Assembly: GCA_009731375.1 (NCBI GenBank)
Contig: BJOX01000338.1
Span: forward strand, 342,384-406,383
Length of the DNA stretch: 64,000 nt
Reading direction: 5' to 3'
Origin: Paulinella micropora
Taxonomy: Eukaryota; Cercozoa; Imbricatea; Euglyphida
Shown: positions 51,996 through 63,890 of the stretch, in pieces
How positions within the stretch are numbered: position 1 is the stretch's first letter
Layout: the number at the start of each line of letters is the position of its first letter
The notes under the pieces: model-generated
The model's input: the letters and a program-made list of their open reading frames with translations, nothing else
Told to the model about the DNA's origin: nothing
Databases searched by the model: none
Program-made: the position numbers and the translations under genes

Positions 51996-52477
51996 ATAAA
52001 ACATTATACTTGGACATACTGCACAAATATCTTATCGACAGAAGAAAGAGGAAGATTTTAATATAGATACTGAATGTGCTAGAGTATATATACGATTGGT
52101 ACCGGGGCAAGTATCATTGTTGTTTTATAACGGCTAAGTCGTGGGTTGATGTAATATCTTCATACACAACTCTAAACGAATCTTAGTCAGAAAAGAAATC
52201 AGTTCAAAGCGTATTATGTCGGAAACGAAGTTCCGCCATAAAAAACTGGGAGGAGGTACTGTGGACATCACCCCCCGAATTATCCGGTAACAAACTTATT
52301 TATAGATTTCGTCTGGCCGGACACGTCTGAAATGCCAATTTGATCCTGGTCTTTTGGCGGCTTTTTGTCTTTGCGTCACTGAGCTAATATAACGAGACAT
52401 CATTCTCTTTTTTGAGGAATGTGTTTGGTTATATTACCGACTTACTCTTCCATTAAGCTATCGTTGGGGATAGTACA
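51996..52477 (+). repeat. Duplicate of 50965-51446 after a gap (3' UTR end + LTR)
   Basis: 482 bp with the same start-to-end content and length as 50965-51446, with one or two substitutions. It includes a third full LTR copy (52260-52477). The expected target duplication follows this copy, so the true element end is here and the gap with the preceding copy is probably an unmerged contig overlap. Confidence 0.8.
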
Positions 52478-52482
52478 ATTTT

Positions 52483-53156
52483 CGCCTAGGCTTCCCAAAT
52501 CAATTTAACAGTGGGATTTTCAAGTCTACCAACCCGACACTACCCATGACTGTAACTTGAAGACAAAAGACTCTATCAGTTCAAGTTTGAGAACTGGAGA
52601 CCTCACAATCTACGTTCTGCACTTGACAGTACGTTACACCCAAGCCTGCCAAGAGTTCAACTTGAATTACGTAAATAAACGAAGTGACCTCTCTACTATT
52701 TATTATATCATTGTTTACTGGTATTTCACCTGCTCTCAAAGAGTCAGGACTCAATGCAGCCGCCCGCCATAGTGTTCAGCAATGCAGCCGCCCGCCATAA
52801 TGTTCAGTGGACTTGAAAATCTCAAATTGATTTGGGAAGCCTAGGCGAAAATGACTGGGAACGGAAAAGATGGTTAGATATTGTGTTTTTCCGTGACTCC
52901 ATCTCTTTGTCCACAAAATTTACCGTAAAACGTGTTTCACGGGAAATCGGGGGAAAAGGTAATGCGAATGGGAAAAGTGGCAATAGCTACAAAGAACTTT
53001 GAACTGATCGTTTGAAATCATTTCTGAACGGAATCGAAAACTAGTTAGAGAAGTCGAAACGTCGTGCAGACGAGAATCTGATGAACTTGTGACCGGTCAA
53101 AAAGAGTGACTTATCAACGGTAAAGGTTTTGGCCGGTTGTTAAGGTGCTCAGTCTG
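52483..53156. other. Centre and right arm of the split long-TIR element
   Basis: 52483-52530 completes the left arm. 52531-52815 is the centre, with two copies of AATGCAGCCGCCCGCCATA. 52816-53156 is the right arm, inverted relative to 30065-30354. No transposase frame is present. Confidence 0.65.
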
Positions 53157-53323
53157 ATATGCCACGGTTTTTCTTATTAATATCTTCGTTTTTCTATGTT
53201 TTTACACTCATACTCGGTCGGATCTTCTTTCCCTTTCCAAGCTTTTCTGATTTCCCCTTCTTCTTTCTCCCTGTATGCATTTTCCACTGTGACTTTTCTT
53301 GTGGAAGCGTAAGCGACGAAAAC

Positions 53324-53581
53324 TTGTGGAAGTGGTATCAAGAGATAATTTAAAAACCCCCTCTATTTTCAGCTTTGTTTGTCCGGACCGTCCTCTTCTC
53401 TGTCAAATGCTATCATCTTTCGTTCGTCGAGGCTGTCCGGTGGGAGTTTGACTGCCCCTTGAGGCTTGGCGCCACAGAGCTAAATCAGAGACATTATTCT
53501 TTATCTGCCTGAGGATGCTGCAGTTTCGTGGTGTTACCGACTTTTTGACAAGCTATCGAGCGGGCATTACCGGTAATACTA
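53324..53581 (+). repeat. Diverged solo LTR related to the Gypsy LTR
   Basis: Starts TGTGGAAGTG and shares in order GTCCGG, GAGCTAA, GAGACATTATTCT, GAGGA, TTACCGACTT, AAGCTATCG and a GGTAATACTA end with the 218-bp Gypsy LTR. No internal region adjoins it, so it appears to be a solo LTR of an older relative. Its edges are approximate. Confidence 0.55.
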
Positions 53582-53741
53582 GAGTCTTGGCCACAATGCA
53601 AGTTCGACGAAAAGAAAAGACCGAGGCACCAAGCGGAATCGAAGAAAGCTGTTGTTGTTGCTTATAAACTATTTGTTTGGTGAAGAGTTCCTTGCCGAGC
53701 TGGCTGCAGGTGGCGTGCTGGTGCGCAGGGTAAGCTTACGC

Positions 53742-55386
53742 TCAGTCTGTGGCCTCGGCGGACATGAGCAGTTGCAGATCTGCTTTGATCTTCTCCAAAT
53801 TCTTGGCAGTCACTGCCGGCACCACCTTGCTAGCATAGCGCGACGTCGCCTGGTTGGGGTCGAAGCCGTGCACCACAGACAAGACCAGCGCTGAGCCGCT
53901 GTTGCAGAAGCACAGCTCGCCCAAGGCGTACAGCAGCCGCAGGCAGGTCACAGGGTCCTCTTCCTTCTCCACCGCCTGCACCAGCATCTCCACCGCCTCT
54001 AAACCCGCGTCTCCGTCATCCTTGGGGAGCACCAAGGCCAAGTTGTACACAAACTTGGCCGCTGCGAGTCGCAACTGTTCGTCCTCGCACGATAATGTGG
54101 CGAGGGACGCCTTGAGCAGACCCGGCTGCAGCGCCACCACGGCCTGCATCGGGGCCAAGGGACTCGAGGCCGAGCGGAAGGCAAAGAGGTTGCCTAGTGC
54201 GTTGTAGGCCTTGATTTTGGTCCGGACGGGCACTTCTGGCGTGGCGGAGGCGCCCGGCTGGATCAGTGCGCTCAGGCGCTGCAGCACGGGGTCAGCTTTC
54301 GGCACATGCGCTACAGACCCGCTCTTGCTCTCTGTGGCAGCGAAGCGAGAACCGTAGATGCGAAGGAAAGCTGGCTGGAGAAGCAGAAGACGAAACAGGC
54401 CCAGCACTGCATATAGCGTGGCAGGTTCCCAAGAGGTGATGATCGCGTCGAAAATGGAGGCGACGGCCAGGGCCTGAGGTTCGGTCAAGGCATCTGGTGC
54501 CGCAGCTTTTGTTAGAATAGCAATTTGAGCAGGGGTGAGGTTTGGCATCTGCTTTTTGCCTGCTAATTTGATCAGACCCTGCAGATACACACAGCAAACT
54601 GCATTCATACGCATGAAGGCAACAATAAATGTGCACATCACTTGACAACAAATGTTTCGGGCAACGCCTTGCAATTCAGCGTCCAGGATTCGGCTAACGC
54701 AAATATATTAGTTGAACAATCTATTCGAAATTTCGCATACATATCGTTAAAAGCTTCAATTTGTTGTTTTGCTTAGGTCTGGCATTGTGTAAATGAGCAG
54801 CCCCTCCGTCCTTATTGCTCACTGAAGGTCTTGGGATACATATTTTCGGCAACGTGAGCTAGGATCCTTGCAGGGCGGCAAGTATTTCCTTTACTGCAAG
54901 CATTTACGCATTTCGATGGTAGTTGTTGCGAGTATTTACTTCACTACAAATAAGTGCCCGATCAGAGTGAAAAGAACTGTGAGATCTCAGCAAGTTTGAG
55001 AGAGTATTCCCCTTCAGCGACATTCCCATGGAGTTCGGTCATCAAGTCGATTCACAAGGTTGTCTTGTCTGCGATGCGTTCGCATAGTTTCACATTATAC
55101 TACACACATGCATCCTACACAATACATACATACGTACATACATACTTACACACATACCTACATACATACATACATACATACACATACATACATACAACAT
55201 ACATACATACATACATAAATACATACATACATACATACATGCATGCATGCATGCATCCATGCATGCATGCATACATACATACATACATACATGCATACAT
55301 GCATACATACATACATACATACATACATGCACATACATACATACATACATACATACGTACGTAACATGCATATATATATGTATATA

Positions 55387-55446
<60 letters not shown>

Positions 55447-56632
55447 CATATACATATTTCCTGATTCAATCGATGGCGGTTGATAAATGGAAACAAATCG
55501 ACCACACACCCACACCACACCGCCAAACGTTGAGGGATTATAATATACAACAACCGTAATCATAATCACCGTTATAAAAACCGAAACCAAGGACGACAGT
55601 GACCAGATATGTTTTTTCCTTCAAATCCTTGGAAAGAGCAGGTTTGTTGTTGGAACCGATTATCTGCAGTTTGAGGTCCTTGTGTTTGTGATTCTCCCCG
55701 GAAACAACACCATTTAAATTGACATTTGCGAGTGCCTTTTCCACTTTTTGTTCCTGCACCACATGTGCGGCAGTGAAGGTCCCTTTCTTGTAGGTCTTGG
55801 ATGGCTTGCGGATTGGAGGTAGCATGATTTGTTGGCCATCTTCTTCCTGCCAAGGGATGAAACCTCTCGTAGCTCCCGGCACCTCTCCTCGTACGCTGGC
55901 TTCCATCTATGATTCAAACCGTCAAAATCACTTGGAAACAGTATGATTCAGAACCTGCTCGATCATGGGGCGAAACATTTGTCCCATCGGGGTGGACAGA
56001 GCCTCCTCTGGCAATCCTGGCAAAGACAGAATGATAGTATGCAAAATGAAAATTTTGTAGTAATTTGTCGAATACGCACCAGTTATGTACGATGGGATGT
56101 CCTTTCCTGTGAGAAACTTGCAAGCTTCTTGTGTGAAATTATTACAGTTATGCTTCAGAAGGGAGTACGTAGAAGGTGAGAATCGGTGACTCACAGAATG
56201 CAGATAGTCATGGAACGCCTCCTATAGACAAATAGTAGTGTTCGGAATGGCAAGAAAGAAGTACTGAAAGATAAGGAGCAAGTTACTTGGCATATCTTTG
56301 TTTTGCCAATCTCGATTTTCCTCAACGGTTGCCCTGCTAGAGTTTGTCCTGGAGGTGCAGCCTGAATACCTCCCCCGTAATAGTACTCATAACCATACAC
56401 AACAAGCCCAGTATGCCAAATCCCGTCCAATTGTTTTCCAACAAACTGCATGGACAGGGCAGAAGCCATTCCTACGAAACAGCATCTCGTTGCAGAAGTC
56501 AACATACAAAGCCTTTTTACCGTGACTTATGTCATAAAGGTACTGTCACAAAAAGAAAGACATGAGAAGGGTGCAACAATAAGCAGGTTGTATCACCACA
56601 AAGACAGTTTCTTCGTCTCCTTCTTGAGACAT
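53742..56632 (-). CDS. PPPDE (DeSI-type) peptidase fused to PUL domain, eight exons
   Basis: Exons on the minus strand: 56632-56597, 56542-56521, 56471-56287, 56221-56080, 56016-55932, 55906-55864, 55846-55604, 54578-53742. They sum to 1,593 nt (530 aa plus stop) and all phases match GT-AG introns. Residues about 10-165 form a PPPDE domain. It shows VYLYDISHG, DGIWHTGLVVYG (His), EYYYGGGI and HNCNNFTQEACKFLTG (Cys), so the His/Cys pair of this papain-like fold is present. The family includes SUMO and ubiquitin isopeptidases. A basic linker follows (exons 6-7). The last 279 residues are an Armadillo-like PUL domain (AYNALGNLFAFRS, AAKFVYNLAL), which binds Cdc48/p97 in PLAA/Ufd3. A role in ubiquitin or SUMO removal near Cdc48 is inferred. 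The 1-kb intron 7 holds ACAT and AT arrays. Confidence 0.88.
55115..55450. repeat. ACAT/GCAT and (AT)n arrays in an intron
   Basis: Tetranucleotide block then (AT)n inside the last intron of the PPPDE-PUL gene. Confidence 0.9.
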
Positions 56633-57085
56633 TAGGTAGTTAGGTAACCAGTCCTCTGGACGTCTCGATACGGATGACAAAGGCAAAGTGCAGCAGAAAA
56701 TGGCAGCCCGATATTTTATTTTTTGTCGTTGATTGCTCTTGTTTGCCTACACTTGTTTAATCCTTCCTTTCGTTCTTGTTGGTTGTTATTGGTTATGTAT
56801 ATGGGTCTTGTTGGTTTCTTCGCATTTCAGGGGTAGGTGTCATGAATGTAAGTATGTGCGTGTGTTTTTGTCACGGTATGGTTCATATTTATGTGTGTAT
56901 CATTTCACGGGTTGGGGGGCATGTGTATGTTTTAAGATGGAGAGACTCACATAGTCCTCCCGCCCTCTACGAGAACAGCACAAGCAACTTACACTCTCTC
57001 AAGTTGTGCACATGTGTATCATGTGACATACCTCTGTTTGAACCAAAGGTGCTTGTTGCGTGAATTTCGAGATTTTAGAGTTGTT
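56633..57085. other. Upstream region of PPPDE-PUL, no gene seen
   Basis: GT-rich sequence. It would contain the minus-strand promoter. No TATA-like box could be assigned with confidence. Confidence 0.4.
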
Positions 57086-57089
57086 GTCT

Positions 57090-57120
57090 GTGTATGTACA
57101 TACATACATACATACATACA

Positions 57121-57178
<58 letters not shown>

Positions 57179-57225
57179 TCTATGTCTATGTATCTATGTA
57201 TCTATGTATCTATGTATGTATGTAC

Positions 57226-57256
<31 letters not shown>

Positions 57257-57860
57257 CATTATGTATGTATATGTATGTATGTATATATGTATGTATGTAT
57301 GTATGTATTATGTATGTATATGTATGTATGTATGTATGTATGTATATGTATGTATACGTATGTACGTATGTACGTACGTACGTACGTATGTATGTATGTA
57401 TGTATGTATGTATGTATGTATGTATGTATATATGTACGTATGTATGTATGTATGTATGTATGTGTGTGTGTATGTATGTGTGTATGTACATATGTATGTA
57501 TGTATGTATGTACGTACGTACGTACGTATATATGTATGTATTATGTATGTATGTATATGTATGTATGTGTGTGTATGTGTGTGTATGTGTATGTGTGTGT
57601 ATGTATGTATGTATGTATGTAAAAACATATGTATGTATGTATGTATGTATGCATGTATGTACGTAAGTACGTGAGTACGTAAGTACGTACGTACGAACGT
57701 ATGCATGTATGTACGTACGTACGTACGTATGCATGTATGTATGTATGTATGTATGTATGTATGTATGTATGTATGTATGCATGCATGTATTTATGTATGT
57801 ATGTATGTATGTATGTATGTGTATGTATGTATGTATGTATGTATGTATGTATGTATGTAT

Positions 57861-57896
<36 letters not shown>

Positions 57897-58636
57897 TTTA
57901 AAGTGTGTATGCATGTATGTATGAATGTATGTATGTATGTATGTATGTATGTATGTATGTATGTATGCATGAATGCATGCATGCATGTATGTATGTATGT
58001 ATGTATGTATGCCTGTATGTATGTATGCATGCATGCATTCATGTATGCATGTGCATGCATGTATGCATGTATGTATGTATGTATGTATGTATGTGTGTGT
58101 ATGTGTATGTGTGTATGTATGTATGTACGTATGTATGTACGTATGTGTGTACGTATGTATGTACGTATGTATGTATGTATGTATGTATGTATGTATGTAT
58201 GTATGTATGCATGCATGTATGTATGTATGTATGTATGTATGTATGTATGTATGTATAGTATGTATAGTATGTATGTATGTATGTATGTATGTATGTATGT
58301 GTATGTATGTATGTATGTATGTATGTATGTATGTATCTACGTATGTATGTATGTATGTATGTATGTATGTATGTGTATGTTATATACGTATGTATGTATG
58401 TATGTATGTATGTATGTATTTATGCATGTATTGTATGTATGTATGCATCGATATATATATATACATATATATATGTATAAGTATGTATGTATGTATGCAT
58501 GTATGCATGTATGCATGTATGTATGTATGTATGTATGTATGTATGTCTGCATGTCTGTATGTCTGTATGTCCGTCTGTTTGTGTGTCTGCATGTATGTAT
58601 GAATGTGTCTATCTATCTATCTATCTATCTATCTAA

Positions 58637-58699
<63 letters not shown>

Positions 58700-58708
58700 C
58701 GTACGTAC
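57090..58708. repeat. ATGT/ACGT/ATGC array, then TATC
   Basis: About 1.6 kb of ATGT-type repeat with ACGT and GCAT variants, changing to (TATC)n at 58605-58700. Long Met/Cys/Val/Tyr open frames here are repeat translations. Confidence 0.95.
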
Positions 58709-58795
58709 AGCCCGCTACCCAGCCTCCGTCTGGAGGCGGGGTGGAATGGATGCCTATGTCTTCGGATATGCAGAGCTGATAGACCAAACATATCT
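58709..58795 (+). repeat. Dispersed repeat family A, plus-strand copy
   Basis: GGCGGGGTGGAATGGATGCC, then GAGCTGATAGACCAAACATATC. It is the plus-strand counterpart of 8498-8620. The tail here is TATC then ACGT/ATGT repeat. Confidence 0.75.
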
Positions 58796-59245
58796 ACGTA
58801 CGTACGTACGTATGTATGTAATGTATGTATGTATGTATGCATGTATGTATGTATGTATGTATGGTATGGTTTGGTTTGCATGTATGTATGTTTATGTTTG
58901 TATGTATATATGTATGTTATGTTTGTACCTATCTACGTATCGTTGTATCTATGTATCTATGTATCTATTTATGCAAGTATGCAAGTATGTAATGTATGTA
59001 TGTATGTATGTATGTATTTATGCATGTATTGTATGTATGTATGCATATATATATATATATATATATAAGTATGTATGTATGTATGTATGTATGTATGCAT
59101 GTATGCATGTATATATGTATGTATGTATGCATGTATGTATGCATGTATGTATGTATGTATGTATGTATGTATGCATGCATGCATGTCTGTATGTCTGTAT
59201 GTCTGTATGTCCGTCTGTCTCTGAGTCTGCATGTATGTATGAATG

Positions 59246-59309
<64 letters not shown>
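58796..59309. repeat. ATGT array, then TATC
   Basis: Contains a segment (about 58804-59040) that recurs closely at 59462-59640 (GGTATGGTTTGGTTTGCATG and following), i.e. a tandem duplication of a repeat-rich unit. Confidence 0.85.
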
Positions 59310-59312
<3 letters not shown>

Positions 59313-59444
59313 GGTATTGCCTGTATCAGTCCCTTCCGTGCAAACATCACGGCTTAGCTGGGCATCGGGTTAATACTTTACCCACAGACTTCCTGGTTGA
59401 CGAAATCAGAAGCTCCTTTTTTCTGACATTAGTCGATATTTCAT
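59310..59444 (+). repeat. Dispersed repeat family C, copy 3, with (TATC)n tail
   Basis: Nearly identical to 11491-11626, starting TTTGGTAT and ending in ATATTTCATC and (TATC). It is inserted between TATC/ATGT arrays. Confidence 0.8.
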
Positions 59445-60091
59445 CTATCTATCTACGTACATACATTCGCACGTATGTATGTAATGTATGTATGTATGTA
59501 TGTATGTATGTATGTATGGTATGGTTTGGTTTGCATGTATGTATGTTTGTATCTATATATGTGTGTTATGTTTGTACCTATCTATGTATCGTTGTATCTA
59601 TGTATCTATGTATCTATTTATGCAAGTATGCAAGTATGTTATGTATGTAATGTATGAAATTTTATGTATATAATGTATGTAATGTATGTATGTCATGTAT
59701 GTAATGTGCGAGCGGGCGTCCGCATGTAGCACAGCATGCGGCCTGCCTCCACACGCTCTAAGCCAACATTCTGGTGATGCCATACTTAGTTCAAAAAAAA
59801 GGTACCCATGTCACTCATCAAACAATTCCACCTTCCTTCTGTTGTCGTTTATTGAAACTTAAATTTTTTACGGATTCTTTAGAAAACTTTCCCCTCTTTT
59901 TGATACATTTAAAAACTGACTTTAAAGAAATACAAGACCATAGCGCGCACACGCACACATAGATACACACACACACACACAAGAGCATTTGAAGAAGAAT
60001 ATTATGAACTTGATGCTGCTGTTTAATTAAAAGAAAGATGCAATCCATAAGGTGATAACGATATGTGTTTGTGTTATATCGATCGTGGCAG
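59445..60091. other. Microsatellite then unique sequence upstream of helicase exons
   Basis: ATGT repeats to about 59705, then about 380 bp of mixed sequence with a CA tract (59945-59982). First exon(s) of the helicase gene should lie here or further upstream, but none could be identified. Confidence 0.4.
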
Positions 60092-62854
60092 GTCAGCGGG
60101 CGCGGCGTGTGCAAGCGCAGCCTCGCTCGGGCAAGGTACATACATACATACAGTACATACAGACATACATACACACATACACACATACATACGTACATAC
60201 ATACATACATACACATACATACATACATACATACATACATACATACATACATACAGGCTCTCCCATGTGTCCCTCCCAAGCTGCTGACCACTGCTGCTCA
60301 CACATTTTTTCCTCCCAAGGAGCTTCAGACAAAGCCAATGTCCTCCCTAAAGCTGCTTGCGGCCGCCAAGGCCGAGCAATTTTCCCTTCCCAAGCTGCTG
60401 ACCAGTGATGCTCTCCCATTTATCCCTCCCAAACAGCTGCTCACCAAACCCATGTCCTCCCCAAAGCTGCTTAAGACCGCCAAGGCCGAGCAATGTAAGG
60501 CTGCTGCTCTCCCATTTATACCTCCCAAGCCGCTGACAAAGCAGCCAATATCCTCCCCGAAGCTGCTTCCGACCCCCAAGGCCGAGCAATTTTCCTCTCC
60601 CAAGCTTCTTGCCAAACCTGTTCCAACCCAGTCCGAGCAATTTTCCTCTCCCAAGCTTCCCACGTGCTTCATACCTGCCAAACTCTTGCTTGACTCAGCC
60701 GACGAGTTGTCAATGGTGGCGCAGACGACGCCAAAACGCTCTAAACCAATTGCGCCGCAGCCTATGTCAACCAGGCAAACCGCACCAGCCTCAGCCAACC
60801 AGTTGTCAACCAAGAACTCTGCAGCCTCAACCACCAGCAAGGCGCAACCAGACCACGCTTCTTTGCCCCAAAAGCCGAAACAAGCTGCTACGACTACACC
60901 GCCTGGAAACCGGAACGAGCATGGAGAACCAACATCGAAAGGCCGACGCCGCAAGCGCAAGCTACCATCCTTTCTAGATTCTTGCCGTTCGGCTGATTCT
61001 TCGGCTGTCAGCTTAGATTCCTCACGCAAGCGCAGGAGAAGAAGCATCCGCCACAGCGCTGCTCATGTTCAGGCTTCGCCCATGCAGACCCCAGGTAATA
61101 CACGATTGACATGGTCATAACATCTCTATCTCTTGTTATATCTATCTCTCGTTTATGCACCCGATCGATCTATCTATCGATGAGGGCGGAGTAGCTGTCA
61201 AAGTGTGCAACTGTGATATGCATCATGCCTATTAACTGCAGTGCGGGTGCTTCCTCCCTCGATACGCCGACCCGTGTGGTCTCCTCTCTCTCTCGGAGCA
61301 TGTCTCAACCAGCAATATCAAAAGAATCAGCTTGGATACTGGGGCTTACCTACAGCTTTGGCTATGGCGTACAAGGAAGTGGCGGGCATCGACAGGCTCT
61401 ATGACTGGCAAGTGAAGTGCCTCGACGAGGCCAAGGTGCTGCAGGGAGGAAATCTCATCTTCACAGCGCCCACTAGTGGTGGCAAAACCTTGATTGCAGA
61501 GATTCTGATGGCTCGCAACATTCTCCACACGGGACGGAAGGCCCTGTTCGTATTACCCTTCGTCAGCATAGTGACAGAGAAGACGGCGTCCCTGACCAAG
61601 GTGTACAAAGCGGCAGGCAGGCTTTCTACAGCGGAACGTGATGTAAACAGAAAGTCCAAGGACAGGGGGGCGGAAAGCATGCTTCGAATCAGAGGTTTCT
61701 ACCAGAATGAAGGCCGCATGGGAATGCTGGAGGACACGGATGTGGCCGTGTGCACAATCGAGAAGGCTAGCCAAATTGTCAACCATTTGATCGCCAGCAA
61801 CAGTCTGCACCAGCTCGGGGTGATGGTGGTGGATGAGATGCACATGATGGGCGAGGCTTTCCGCGGCTATCAGATCGAGCTGCTACTAACAAAACTCTTG
61901 TACATCATGTCCTCTGCCAACACACCAGGTGATATGATATGATATGATATGATATGATATGATATGATATGATGTGATACGATACGATGCGATACGATGC
62001 GATACGATATGATACGATACGATACGATACGATACGATACGATATGGTATGGTATGGTATGACATGGCATGGCATGGCATGGTATGGTATGGTATGGTAT
62101 GGCATGGTCTGGTCTGGTCTGGTCTGGTCTGGTCTGGTCTGGTCTGGTCTGGTCTGGTCTGGTCTGGTCTGGTCTGGTCTGGTCTGGTACGGCACGGCAC
62201 GGCACGGCACGGTACCGTACGGTACGGTACGGTACCACACGGCACGGTACGGCACGGCACGGCACGGTACGGCACAGCACGGCACGGTACGGTATAAGGT
62301 ACGGTACGGCACGGTACGGTACGGCACGGCACGGAACGGCACGGAACGGTACGGTACGGCACGGTACGGTACGGTACGGTACGGTAAGGTACGGTAAGGT
62401 ACGGTAAGGTACGGTACGGTATGATCTGATATGATATGATATGATATGATATGATATGATATGATATGATACGATATGATATGATATGATATGATATGAT
62501 ATGATATGATATGATATGATATGAGATATGATATGAGATATGATATGATATGATATGATGTGATATGACAGGCGACTCGCAGGACTCCGCCAATCTGCGT
62601 CCACATTTCTCCACCTCGCAGCAGAAGCCTCCATTCCGCCTGCAGATCATCGGGCTCAGCGCTACGCTTGCCAACAAGGACGACGTTCGCCGTTTTGTCT
62701 CAGCCACAGGCATGGATTCCGAATGGAGGCCTGTCAAATTGGAAGAGAGGGCTGTCTGGAACGGGCAGCGCTACGACAAGAAATTGCACTCCCCCATCGA
62801 TCCAAACATATTGCCCGAACTCAACCCTGAAAATTTTTTCCCGCTGATAAAAAG

Positions 62855-62885
<31 letters not shown>

Positions 62886-63854
62886 CCTCTCTCTCGCCAG
62901 ATCCAAAGGCTACTTAAGGATCTCAAACAGCCTAGCCAGAAAGTTAGGGAGCTGTCGTTGCTGGTGTTTGAGACGACACGGCATGGACACGGCGTGCTGG
63001 TCTTCTGTCCGAGCCGAGAGTCGTGCGGCTGGGTAATTAAGTCACATGCTCACATTTTGGACTTCTTGTCAACATGGATTTGGATGTCTGGACTATTACT
63101 CACATGACGACATTTCTGAGGGTGATGATTTACTTTTGCCAAATTTCACGAGATTTATGGTCAAAATCAAAAATTGCAAACGTTGTCCTTGTCTGACTGG
63201 CAGGTCGCTGACCAGCTTGCTAGATCGCTTCGCAAGCTAGGGGAGCTGGAGCACATCTGTCAGGAGCTGCAGGGCTTGCGAGGTGGACCGGCCGGTGCGG
63301 GCACAGCCGCCGCGGCCAAAAGGAGGCTGCCGACCTGCCCCACCGAGCTGCGCGTGAAGAAGCAAGCATTGTACACCTCCTTGACACGAGGCAGGACGCG
63401 GGAGGTAAAAAACGCAATCGACCGCAGACTGACCAGCGGGATTGCAACGCACCACGCGGGTTTGTCGGGCAAGGACCGCGAGCTGGTGGAGGGCGCGTTC
63501 AAGGCCAGCACGCTGTCGGTGCTGTGCTGCACGTCCACGCTGGCCGCGGGTGTCAACCTGCCAGCCCGCCGCGTGATCTTCTACAAGCCCGACAAGCTAA
63601 CAGCCACGCAGTACCGCCAGATGAGCGGGCGTGCGGGTAGGGCAGGCATTGACAGCCGCGGCGAGTCGTATCTGCTGCTGGGAGCAGGCGAGGAGGGCAG
63701 GCAGCGCGGCTACCAGCTCATGAACGCCCCACTGCCCGCCCTCATCAGCTGCCTGCGAGACGACGTGACAGACTCAGCAGCATCCTCCTCTTCTTCCTCT
63801 TCTTCCTCTTCCTCTTCTTCTTCTTCTTCTTCTTCTTCTTCTTCTTCTTCTTCA

Positions 63855-63890
<36 letters not shown>

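Larger units (their letters stand above)
30065..53156. mobile_element. Long-TIR element of about 1 kb, split by nested insertions
   Basis: The left arm (30065-30354) is the inverted copy of 52850-53156: both run CAGACTGAGCACCTTAAC, the GGCCAAAACCTTTACCGTT segment, TTTCGATTCCGTTCAGAAATG and CACGTTTTAC in the same order. The left arm resumes after the Copia element (41124-41146) and again after the Gypsy element (52478-52530), matching down to GCCTAGGCTTCCCAAATC. Removing the insertions leaves about 1 kb with inverted repeats near 340 bp and a centre holding a tandem repeat (52752-52806). ATAT flanks both ends. No transposase is present, so it is non-autonomous. The superfamily is unknown. Confidence 0.75.

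Noticed and set aside
54675-55600. Thioredoxin exon between PPPDE and PUL
   Set aside because: No CxxC-containing exon with usable splice sites was found. The interval is largely ACAT and AT repeats, and the flanking exons already join in phase.
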